A stretch of 64,000 nucleotides of DNA from Membranipora membranacea (lineage: Eukaryota > Bryozoa > Gymnolaemata > Cheilostomatida > Membraniporidae), in contig OU612067.1 of the NCBI GenBank assembly GCA_914767715.1, forward strand, positions 23,348,162 through 23,412,161. Direction: 5' to 3'. Of the stretch, positions 44,970-53,336 are shown piece after piece. The notes under the pieces were generated by a model. The model worked only from the letters and a program-made list of their open reading frames with translations, was not told where the DNA came from and made no database searches. Position 1 is the stretch's first letter, and each line of letters starts with the position of its first letter. A program made the translations under genes and the position numbers.

Positions 44970-46271
44970 ATGGCATCAAATACAGATCGACCAGTTGCTC
45001 AAGGCCAGTCAGCACGGCCAAGAACTCAGACTACTAGAAGATCGCAGCCCGCTTGGCTTGCCTCAGCTCTGGAAAGAACTGAACAGGTTCAGATACCTAG
45101 TCATAAGCTTGCTGGGCAGAGGCAAGGTGCTAACGATACCCGCCCTCAGCCAGGTCGCTTATTCGAACAATCCACTACTGTCAGTTTGACGGACCTGTCA
45201 GACAATTTATCAGCTTCCATTGAGCGGAATCATGGCGAGATGATGGCGGCCATGGAAAGAAATAAGGCACATACAAAAGAAATACAGGAATACATGGATA
45301 GATGGATGACTGACCTGTCATCCATAGTATATGGGTTAGCTAGTGCTGACCATCAGCATCAGTCATCGCCTATACATAGAGAGCCTGACACCGTTTATCA
45401 GACTCTTGCACCTAGTTCTGCAAGTCAGCGTCCTGTGCCTGCTCCTAGGAGACGGCCATGTGAAATTCCAGTTGTTGACCTGCCAAGGAGAGCCAGAGCT
45501 TGTAAACCACTTGGCGACTTGCCTAAGTTTGATGGTTCTGGTGATCTCACCGTATTCAAACTGTTGTTTGCTGAATGTGTGGAGCTAAACGGCTGGGAGG
45601 ATGAGAAGATCATCACTCTATGGCTTAAACAGTGCCTAATTGGTGCTGCTAAAGAGTGTATCCTCTATGAGCAGGTCTCAGATTCCAGGACAGTATTTGA
45701 AAAATTAGAGAACAGATATGGTAACCATTTATTGGTGCAAAAATATACAGTGTTGCTAGATAGCCGGAAAAAGGGGCAGCATGAGTCCATCTCCGACCTA
45801 GCCAATGACATAAGGAAGATGGTAGAAGTTGTCTATCATGACTGTGACAAATTAACAAGGGAGAAAATTACCATCAGTAATTTCATTCGCTCCTTGCCCA
45901 GTGTCCATATCAAATATGAGCTGAATCGGGAGTGCCCGAAAACTCTTGAGGAGGCCGTACAGAGAGCTGCCATCCATGATGTATGGTACGGTCATGACTC
46001 GCCCTTCAGGCGTAGTCAGAGTCAAATATCTCAGCCTCCTAGATCCTCGCCAGTTGTGGCACTGTCTACAATAGAGCAAAAGAATGTATCACCTACTATC
46101 TCAACCGCTGGTACTCAACCGAGAATAACACGACCGTGTAAACACTGTGGTGCGGCTCATATGCCATATGTGTGTCAGCCTTGTCGACACTGTGGAGGCC
46201 CCCACTTTGATAACAAGTGTGACCGCCAGGGAAACGGGTTGCCCATTCCCGGACAATCAATCAGGCAGTAA
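44970..46271 (+). CDS. gag: Gag polyprotein
   Basis: Starts at the first ATG after the primer site (44970) and runs 433 residues to TAA 46269-46271. Basic, Gln/Ser-rich N-terminus; a helical segment with MAAMERNKAHTKEIQEYMDR; then the capsid-like core beginning DLPKFDGSGDLTVFK and including LIGAAKECILYE, LENRYGNHLLVQKY and IRSLPSVHIKYEL, as in retrotransposon Gag proteins. The C-terminus has two closely spaced zinc knuckles, CKHCGAAHMPYVC and CRHCGGPHFDNKC, both CX2CX3HX4C, one residue shorter than the retroviral CX2CX4HX4C. The knuckles would bind the element RNA. A frameshift site lies 36 nt before the stop. Confidence 0.9.
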   Translation: MASNTDRPVAQGQSARPRTQTTRRSQPAWLASALERTEQVQIPSHKLAGQRQGANDTRPQPGRLFEQSTTVSLTDLSDNLSASIERNHGEMMAAMERNKAHTKEIQEYMDRWMTDLSSIVYGLASADHQHQSSPIHREPDTVYQTLAPSSASQRPVPAPRRRPCEIPVVDLPRRARACKPLGDLPKFDGSGDLTVFKLLFAECVELNGWEDEKIITLWLKQCLIGAAKECILYEQVSDSRTVFEKLENRYGNHLLVQKYTVLLDSRKKGQHESISDLANDIRKMVEVVYHDCDKLTREKITISNFIRSLPSVHIKYELNRECPKTLEEAVQRAAIHDVWYGHDSPFRRSQSQISQPPRSSPVVALSTIEQKNVSPTISTAGTQPRITRPCKHCGAAHMPYVCQPCRHCGGPHFDNKCDRQGNGLPIPGQSIRQ

Positions 46272-46304
46272 TAGGGAATGGGACTCAGAAACATAAACTG
46301 TCTG
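46229..46304 (+). promoter_or_regulatory. Programmed -1 frameshift signal: slippery site and pseudoknot
   Basis: GGGAAAC at 46229-46235 reads G GGA AAC in the gag frame, an exact X XXY YYZ slippery heptamer. After a 6-nt spacer, CCCATTCCC (46242-46250) pairs with GGGAATGGG (46274-46282), a 9-bp stem. The loop segment CAGGCAG (46262-46268) can pair with CTGTCTG (46298-46304; one G-U), making an H-type pseudoknot. Pol is in the -1 frame and is open from just after a TGA at 46220-46222, so slipping here gives a continuous Gag-Pol. Confidence 0.85.
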
Positions 46305-49300
46305 AAAAGCCAACAAAGGAATTATTGAATCAACATGGCTATGATGTGACAAAAACTGATATGTTTGAGGTCACCTCACTGAAACCTGCTAACATTGTTA
46401 GAAGAGTTATACAGGTACTCACCTTGCCATATAGTGAACCAGCAATGGTTACACAGTTCTGTATTCCTAGTATACATGATACTTCAAAGACTCGATTAGT
46501 TGATCACAGTCTTGGTACTTCAGTATCTCAGCAGAGAGCTCAGTCTAAAAAGGTAAACATTGAACCGGCCATTGCTATGGTTAGTGAGATGGGATCTAAG
46601 CTAGCAGAATTAGAATTGGAGTCTAGCAACACAGGTCCATCTCCAGGTTATGTTATACCAGATAAGAGTGAATTACCTTCCGCAGAGCTATTGTATCAAA
46701 AAGGCTACGAAGTGACAAAAACTGATATGTTTGAGGTCACCTCAGTGAAACCTACTAATGTTGTTAAAAGAGTAATACAGGTACTCACTTTGCCTTATAG
46801 TGGTCCTGCAAAGGTCACCAGATTTCATGTACCCAGTATGAACGACTCTTCCAGTAGTCGATTAGTGGATCCTGATATGGATAACCCAGTAGTTCAGCAG
46901 CACGCTCAGTCTGACAAAGTAAACATTGAACCGGCCATTGCTATGGTTAGTGAGATGGGATCTAAGCTAGCAGAATTTGACTTGGAGTCTAGCAACACAG
47001 GTCCATCTCCAGGTTATGTTATACCAGATAAGATTGATTTACATGCATCAGGGTTACCTCTTGAAAAAGAGGAGACAACTCTGAACTTATTATTAGAAGT
47101 ATTACCATATCAGCAATCAGATCCTTCTGATGATCAATTAATCGATGTAAGAAGAATACGGCGATCAGATTTATACTCACCTTATGTACCGGTGGAGGTA
47201 AATGGGTACAAAACTGTGTTTTTGCTTGACACGGGGGCTACCACCTCCATATTGAGTAAAGTGCATGCTATCAAGCTAGGTATCCTAGATGGTCAGTGTG
47301 AACCTGGAAAACCGAAGGGTAAAACTGCAACTGGCAGTCCTATATCTTGTTATGGCAAGCATGAGGTGAATGTCAAGTTGGGCAGTGAAAACTTGCTAGG
47401 ACTTATAGAGGTGGCTGACATTACTGAAAATGGTTTCATTGGCATGGATTTTCTGGTGGCATTTGGATGTGTACTGGACCTCAATGAAATGAACCTCAGA
47501 ATGCTACAGCAATCTATACCTCTAGTGAACAGTAGTGGTGACAGGCTAGCGTGTGCATGCTACTCAGCTCGGTCAGTGACCATTGAGGCCTACTCAGAAA
47601 GAGTTATACCTATGTATGCTCACACCACCATAGAAGGCGGAGGACTCATAGAGCCAAACTTCAGAGTAGTCGATTCGTACAATCTAATTGCATCAAGATG
47701 CTACGTGAAAGAGTGTTTGGTACTCAGAGTTGCCAACATAACCGCAGAAGCCATCCACATTGCCCAAGACACCCCAATAGCTTTCCTCACTGATGGAAAC
47801 ATTATTGACATACATGAACCTGAGGTATTAGACTGGAATGGCACAACCATCCAGAATTGTGATGTCACCATTGACTCAGAATCGGTCTTGCCAGACCATG
47901 TCAAACCCCTATTCGACACCTTACCTGAATATATCTCAGTTGACAGTAAGTCAAAGATGAGACAACTCCTCGTCAAATATCAGGATGTGTTTTCCAAGGA
48001 TGCATATGACATGGGTTATTGTGATCTGGTTCCTCATGAAATCACGCTCAAACCTGGCACCCAACCAATCAGGCTTCCTCCATATAGAGTAGGATATCAT
48101 GCTAACCTAGAAATAGAAAAGCATGTAGATGAACTATTGAAAAAGGGCATCATTGAACGTACAGTGTCACCATATAGTGCTCCTGTTCTACTGAAAGATG
48201 GAACCAGTCGGTTTGTCCAGGACTACCGCAAGCTAAATAAAGCAACTTATATTCCATCACAACCCCTACCACGTATTGACGACTCACTAGAGGCACTGAG
48301 AGGTTCAACTCTTTTTAGCACATTTGACCTTTTATCTGGTTATTGGCAGTGCTCCTTAAGCCCTGACGCTAAGGAAATGGTAGCTTTTTGCACCAAAAGC
48401 GGAGTCTATACATGGCGTGTACTCGGTATGGGATTGTGTGGTGCTCCAGCCACCTTCGAAAGGTTGATGGAGAAAGTGTTACAAGGATTGCAATGGCAAT
48501 CACTACTAGTGTATCTCGACGACATAATTGTCTTCAGATCAGATGAAGAAACACATCTGACCAGGTTGGATACCATGTTAGAGCGGCTGCAAAAAGCCAA
48601 TCTAAAAATCAAAGTGTCTAAGACACATTTACTCAAACAGGAAGTTGAGTTTTTGGGCCATATCGTTAATCAGGATGGTATTCATACAGACCCAGCCAAA
48701 GTAAAGGCAATTCAGGAAGTGTCCACTCCTACCTGCATAAAAGAGCTGAGAAGTTTCCTTGGTCTCACAGGGTATTACAGGAAGTTTGTGGAGAGGTTTG
48801 CAGAGATTGCTGTCCCTCTGTTCGACCTGTTGAAAAAGAAAAACCAGTCAAGGAAACTCGCATGGAATGAGGAATGCCAAAATGCATTCCAGACCTTAAA
48901 GGACCATTTAGCGAGTTTCACATCTCTGTCATTCCCAGACTGGACAATACCTTTCATTTTGGACACTGACTGTAGTGGTGAAGCTATGGGAGCTGTACTG
49001 GCTCAGATTGATAAGGATGGGGATGAAAAACCCATTGCTTTCTTTAGTAAAAGACTCTCAGATAGTCAAAAGAAATATCCAGTGACTAAACAGGAAATGC
49101 TAGCACTAGTGTCTGCCGTAAGACATTTCCATACATACCTGTATGGGTCAGAGTTTGTATGTCGGGTTGACCATCACTCTCTGATATGGTTACACAATCT
49201 CAAGAATCCACAGGGAATTCTAGCCAGATGGTTGGAGGTCCTGGGCTCATATAAATTTGATGTGATTCATAGACCAGGTCGCCTGCACTCTAATGCTGAT

Positions 49301-50950
49301 GCTTTATCTCGACTCCCTTCAGCATCGCAGCAACCTCTCAGCGAGGAACCTGAGGATGAATGTGGTTTCACAGTCCGGTCAGTTGACTTCTCCGTTGGTC
49401 TATCCACGGATGAACTAGTGCTGGCTCAAGCTGAAGATCCACATCTCATGCCTATCATTCAGAGTCTAAAAGAGAATAAAAGTATATCACATAAGAACTG
49501 CAAGCATTTACCTCGAATTACTCGATTCTATATTGGTAAAATGCCCTCAATGAAATTCCAGGACGGTGTATTAATGATCACAACTCATCCTGAGAACGAA
49601 GATAAAATTTTGGTGCCGGAATATTACCAGGCAAAGCTGATAAAATCGTTCCATGAGATGGATCACAGTGGCATGGACAGGACGGAGTCAAGGCTCAGAT
49701 TATATTATTACTGGCATGACATGCAGTCTGATATCAGATTGTTTGTTAAATCATGTACCAGTTGCCAAATGAGTAAATTGACTAGAAACCGTGTCAACCA
49801 TCGGAATCTAGTAGTAGGGACCATTATGGATCAGGTGAGCCTTGATTTCATTGGTCCCCTACAACGGACAACTAATGAAAATACATACATATTAATGGCC
49901 GTCGAGCACTTTTCTCGTTGGGCAGAGGCATATCCTCTTGCCCAACCTGATGCTGAGTCCTGTGCTAAAAGTTTATACAAGGGCCTGTTTGCCAATTTTG
50001 GCTATAGCCGAGTACTGCATTCGGACCGTGGAAGCGCCTTTATCTCTGAGCTGATGAAAGAGCTGAGCAATCTGGGCCAGTGTAAACAAACATTCTCGGC
50101 AAGGTATCACCCAATGGGTAACTCCTATGCCGAACGAGTGATTGGGACGGTTACATCGCAGTTACGTACCTGTGTGGAGCATACCCAACTAGAGTGGGAT
50201 GATCTCCTAGATACTGTAATGTCCGCCTACAGAGCCACTCCTCACTCTGCTACAGGGTTCTCCCCGAACATGGTTATGTTAGGCAGAGAGGTGAGACTTC
50301 CAGCTGTGCTCTGTCCTCCAAGTGACAATATACCGGTAACAGATTACGTACGGAAGCTAAATGAAAAGATAAAGTATGTTTACAGCAAGTGTCTGGGGGC
50401 CCCGAACATACAAATGGAGGGTTATGACCACTTGATACACACCCCTCTAAAGGTCGGTGATAGAGTGTTGGTCAAAAAGATAAATCCCTCCAAGATGGAA
50501 ACAAAATTTAGTGGACCTCACTCTATCATTAAAGTACTAGATTTTGACACCTATGTACTATCAGAGAAGGGAAAGGAGGTGATAGAACATCACAGCAGAT
50601 TGAAATTATATAGTCCTAACCTGACTGAAGTTGAACCTGACCTGGGTGACTTCATGTCTCAGCATGGGATGGACCAATCAGATGATGATCTTATCCTAGA
50701 TCCAGATGATCTGGGTGATGACTTCATGACTACAACTACAACCCAAGATAGATATACTTACGACAATATGGTGTCCCCAAAGCCTATCATACAGCCTGAT
50801 GGGTCAGACGATAGCATTCCTCCTGACTTAGGTCAAAACAACACTTCTCAATCACACAATACTAGTCACCCTGATGGGCCTGCTGTAAGTGTTGGAAGAA
50901 GGAGAGAAAGGAGGCTGCCTTTAAGGTATCAAGATTATTTCATGGACTAG
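46235..50950 (+). CDS. pol: Pol polyprotein (PR-RT-RH-IN), expressed by -1 frameshift
   Basis: Open in the -1 frame from 46223 to TAG 50948-50950. After a duplicated N-terminal segment come an aspartic protease with LLDTGATTS (Asp codon at 47228), a reverse transcriptase with DYRKLNKAT, LLSGYWQ and YLDD (48512-48523), an RNase H with FILDTDCSG and VDHHSLIW, and an integrase. The integrase has the HHCC finger (about 49.65-49.77 kb) and catalytic Asp 49844, Asp 50024 and Glu 50132, the last two 35 residues apart as in the DDX35E rule. A GPHSII segment follows at about 50.5 kb. The tail is Asp-rich and lacks a chromodomain. No stop or frameshift seen. There is no ATG at the beginning of the frame, consistent with frameshift expression. 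Confidence 0.93.
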   Translation, partial: RVAHSRTINQAVIGNGTQKHKLSEKPTKELLNQHGYDVTKTDMFEVTSLKPANIVRRVIQVLTLPYSEPAMVTQFCIPSIHDTSKTRLVDHSLGTSVSQQRAQSKKVNIEPAIAMVSEMGSKLAELELESSNTGPSPGYVIPDKSELPSAELLYQKGYEVTKTDMFEVTSVKPTNVVKRVIQVLTLPYSGPAKVTRFHVPSMNDSSSSRLVDPDMDNPVVQQHAQSDKVNIEPAIAMVSEMGSKLAEFDLESSNTGPSPGYVIPDKIDLHASGLPLEKEETTLNLLLEVLPYQQSDPSDDQLIDVRRIRRSDLYSPYVPVEVNGYKTVFLLDTGATTSILSKVHAIKLGILDGQCEPGKPKGKTATGSPISCYGKHEVNVKLGSENLLGLIEVADITENGFIGMDFLVAFGCVLDLNEMNLRMLQQSIPLVNSSGDRLACACYSARSVTIEAYSERVIPMYAHTTIEGGGLIEPNFRVVDSYNLIASRCYVKECLVLRVANITAEAIHIAQDTPIAFLTDGNIIDIHEPEVLDWNGTTIQNCDVTIDSESVLPDHVKPLFDTLPEYISVDSKSKMRQLLVKYQDVFSKDAYDMGYCDLVPHEITLKPGTQPIRLPPYRVGYHANLEIEKHVDELLKKGIIERTVSPYSAPVLLKDGTSRFVQDYRKLNKATYIPSQPLPRIDDSLEALRGSTLFSTFDLLSGYWQCSLSPDAKEMVAFCTKSGVYTWRVLGMGLCGAPATFERLMEKVLQGLQWQSLLVYLDDIIVFRSDEETHLTRLDTMLERLQKANLKIKVSKTHLLKQEVEFLGHIVNQDGIHTDPAKVKAIQEVSTPTCIKELRSFLGLTGYYRKFVERFAEIAVPLFDLLKKKNQSRKLAWNEECQNAFQTLKDHLASFTSLSFPDWTIPFILDTDCSGEAMGAVLAQIDKDGDEKPIAFFSKRLSDSQKKYPVTKQEMLALVSAVRHFHTYLYGSEFVCRVDHHSLIWLHNLKNPQGILARWLEVLGSYKFDVIHRPGRLHSNADALSRLPSASQQPLSEEPEDECGFTVRSVDFSVGLSTDELVLAQAEDPHLMPIIQSLKENKSISHKNCKHLPRITRFYIGKMPSMKFQDGVLMITTHPENEDKILVPEYYQAKLIKSFHEMDHSGMDRTESRLRLYYYWHDMQSDIRLFVKSCTSCQMSKLTRNRVNHRNLVVGTIMDQVSLDFIGPLQRTTNENTYILMAVEHFSRWAEAYPLAQPDAESCAKSLYKGLFANFGYSRVLHSDRGSAFISELMKELSNLGQCKQTFSARYHPMGNSYAERVIGTVTSQLRTCVEHTQLEWDDLLDTVMSAYRATPHSATGFSPNMVMLGREVRLPAVLCPPSDNIPVTDYVRKLNEKIKYVYSKCLGAPNIQMEGYDHLIHTPLKVGDRVLVKKINPSKMETKFSGPHSIIKVLDFDTYVLSEKGKEVIEHHSRLKLYSPNLTEVEPDLGDFMSQHGMDQSDDDLILDPDDLGDDFMTTTTTQDRYTYDNMVSPKPIIQPDGSDDSIPPDLGQNNTSQSHNTSHPDGPAVSVGRRRERRLPLRYQDYFMD
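46337..47040 (+). repeat. Duplicated 122-residue segment before the protease
   Basis: Copy one 46337-46702 and copy two from 46703, 366 bp apart, both with VTKTDMFEVTS, VIQVLTLPYS and VNIEPAIAMVSEMGSKL. The second half (46551-46670 against 46917-47036) is nearly identical in DNA, with about three to five changes, while the middle (RLVD region) differs strongly. I do not recognise the domain. Confidence 0.85.
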
Positions 50951-51255
50951 ACTGAGTTGAACATATCTATATATATTACTATACATTCATGGCTATTTAT
51001 CCTTAGATTATTAGGCTATGACTATCTATCTCTCTGTCAGTCATTCAAATGTGTTGCTGAACACATGACACATAGAAAATATTACTCACCTTAGTTATTA
51101 TCAATTCCCACCAGACCAGTGACCCACAGGATTCACTTCAGCATGTACAGAGCCACAGTAATGGAATTGGTAGTTTATGATAGCCAAAGTTCTTATCTGC
51201 TGGGCATTAAAATAAAATATGATGTGTTTCACACATAATTTTATATTGAGGCAAC

Positions 51256-52224
51256 TGAGGTAGTTTTGAGGCTATAAATAATGTAGCGAGCCCAGTAACA
51301 CGCATTATTGAGGGGACAACTCTTGCTGTCTGCTATTATAATGGATGTATCATGCCTACTAATTTTGAATATTCTAAATATAGAATATTCAAAGTCAAAC
51401 AGAGTCATTCTGATGTGAAAAGGGTTATCTACCCTGATTTAAACTGGAACATATTATATTATCAATATCATGTAGACGGCTTCAACATATATATATTTAT
51501 TGCAGAAGCAATCTCACGGACATCATAAATATATATTCTATACACATTTAATCTTAGCAATTATCGACATGGAACTCAATATTAAGACGGCTGCACCGTC
51601 TTACAGTATTATCACAGACAGTCTATCGCATTTCCAATATTACTCCCAGGAAGTGCGTTTCAGTCTCCGGTCTGAATATATAGTCAATACACCTCATATA
51701 GCTAAGGCTACACAGTCCAGGTTCCGGGTGCGTCCCGCTCAATCTGCTCAGAGGGCAAGGTCAGGGTACATCCCGCTTCGCAACGTATACTATCAGATCT
51801 AAATGCACCCGCTATAAGCTCCGCTTGTAAGCTACTCGAGACACCAGCTCTGCTAGGTTGGCTTTGCCACCAGTACGACCCTCAGTAAACAGCTCTGCTA
51901 GGTTGGCTTTGCCACCAGTACGACCCTCAGTAAACAGCTCTGCTAGGTTGGCTTTGCCACCAGTACGACCCTCAGGAAACAGCTCTGCTAGGTTGGCTTT
52001 GCCACCAGTACGACCCTCAGTAAACAGCTCTGCTAGGTTGGCTTTGCCACCAGTACGACCCTCTCTAGGCTGAAGATAGCTATCCAGGAATTCTCTACCC
52101 AGGAGTTATCCTCTCTCGGCTCATTCATGGTGAGTTTGTTTAGCTAGATACCGTTAGCTTGAGAACCAAACCCTAGCCAGGTAACGGCCAGGTGTTCCAC
52201 CCTTTCGAGATTTCCCGTACCACA
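51256..52224 (+). repeat. 3' LTR
   Basis: Same length (969 bp) as the 5' LTR, and no difference noticed by eye, including the five-copy tandem array and the hairpin. Ends GTACCACA, followed by AAGGG (52225-52229). Confidence 0.95.
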
Positions 52225-52691
52225 AAGGGCTACAATATATCAGGAATAGATAGTTTGCTTTCATATACTGATTGTCAGCTTGAAACCTTCTTAGCATAAA
52301 TAGCTTGATGTGAGTCTGAGGCCCATCAGTAGGTTACCTTGGCCATTGCTAGAATAAATGCAATCTCTCTGCAGTCTCTGTCTGTCTGTTACACTCTGTT
52401 TGTCATTATGTCAATTATGAATTAGTTAGGTTTTTCAAGGAGTAACAGGTTTCTTCTGTGACTCCTTGGGTTAGTTGGGTACATACTAATTTAGGAATGT
52501 TGGAAATGAAGCGACCTGTCTGAAGGAGGATCAGATGGACTCAAACCAAGGAGTTTGACAACCATTGCATTGTACTTTCTCCTATATCTTCCTAGTGTTT
52601 GTTGGCTGTCTACCATAGCCAAGTGCTTGTCCTATATTGCCCGAGAGTTTATTGACTCATAATCATAGGTGTTATTTGTTTTTATTTGTAG
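52225..52691. other. Spacer between LTR element and second CUB array
   Basis: AT-rich sequence with no exon found. The first exon of the next array begins at 52692 in phase 1, so at least one upstream exon should exist; I do not find it here or just left of the LTR element. Confidence 0.5.
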
Positions 52692-53336
52692 AGTGCGGCG
52701 GTGAGTTGACAGGTGAGACGGGAAATTTCAGATTCCCACCTGCTCAGCATGATACCTATATCCGCATGGAGTTAGCTGTGCCTGGAGAATTGTCACCAGC
52801 CTGAATAAGGTAAACAAATACAGAGTTGTGTTCCCTGTGTCCATTTCTACAATACCTGTATCAAAATTGAAAATGATTTGCTTTCTGCAGTATTTTTGTC
52901 GCATAAGTTTATCTGTTACAGGGGAGACAACATGTAAAACAAATAACATGATAAAACATAGTTGGACATGATCTCCTAGAGATTACAAGCTAGAATTGCA
53001 TTGTGGGATAAGTGCTGCCATTACCTTTGGCATATAGACTAATTGATGTATAAACGTTGTGTTTTTGTGCTACCTTGTGGCATACATTTGTTGATGCCTA
53101 GATGTCCTCCGCTTATACAAGTAAAATTTTTTCATGGAGGATTTTTCTATTTTTTTCCTCAACCATTAGAAAATAACGTCACTTAGCAGATAAAAAGATA
53201 TTTGAACTTATGGATTTTTGTTTTCAGGGAGTTGATAACATCACCTCAACACACAACCAACTGTATTTATGGTTTAAGACTGACTCATCAGTGAGCGCAC
53301 AAGGGTTCGCTGTTGCATGGACCTCACAGACTCCAG
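52692..53336 (+). pseudogene. CUB module A, incomplete
   Basis: Exon 52692-52809 opens CGGELTGETGNFR and then needs one extra base near 52749 to read YLYPHGVSCAWRIVTSLNK, a clear CUB core; its 118-nt length is one short of the expected 119. Exon 53228-53336 has NQLYLWFKTDSS and GFAVAW, the end of a CUB. The middle part with the YDY motif and LLGRYCG is not found between the exons, so an exon seems lost. Confidence 0.7.

Larger units (their letters stand above)
43913..52224 (+). mobile_element. Complete Ty3/gypsy-type LTR retrotransposon
   Basis: 8312-bp element with TG...CA LTRs of 969 bp each (43913-44881, 51256-52224), a 5-bp AAGGG duplication, a primer-binding site candidate, gag, and a long pol with the order protease, reverse transcriptase, RNase H, integrase, which defines the Ty3/gypsy order. 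I see no chromodomain and no envelope gene. Both frames are open, and I found no difference between the LTRs by reading them, so the insertion is young and may still be mobile. The polypurine tract is not clear: only AAAATAAAATATGATG about 40 bp before the 3' LTR. It sits between the BRCC36 locus and the second CUB array. Confidence 0.95.

Noticed and set aside
45425-48966. Several minus-strand frames of 60-90 aa inside the LTR element
   Set aside because: All lie opposite gag or pol and have no features of their own.
50600-51255. Envelope gene or chromodomain in the LTR element
   Set aside because: After the integrase there is only an Asp-rich tail, and about 300 bp of non-coding sequence before the 3' LTR.
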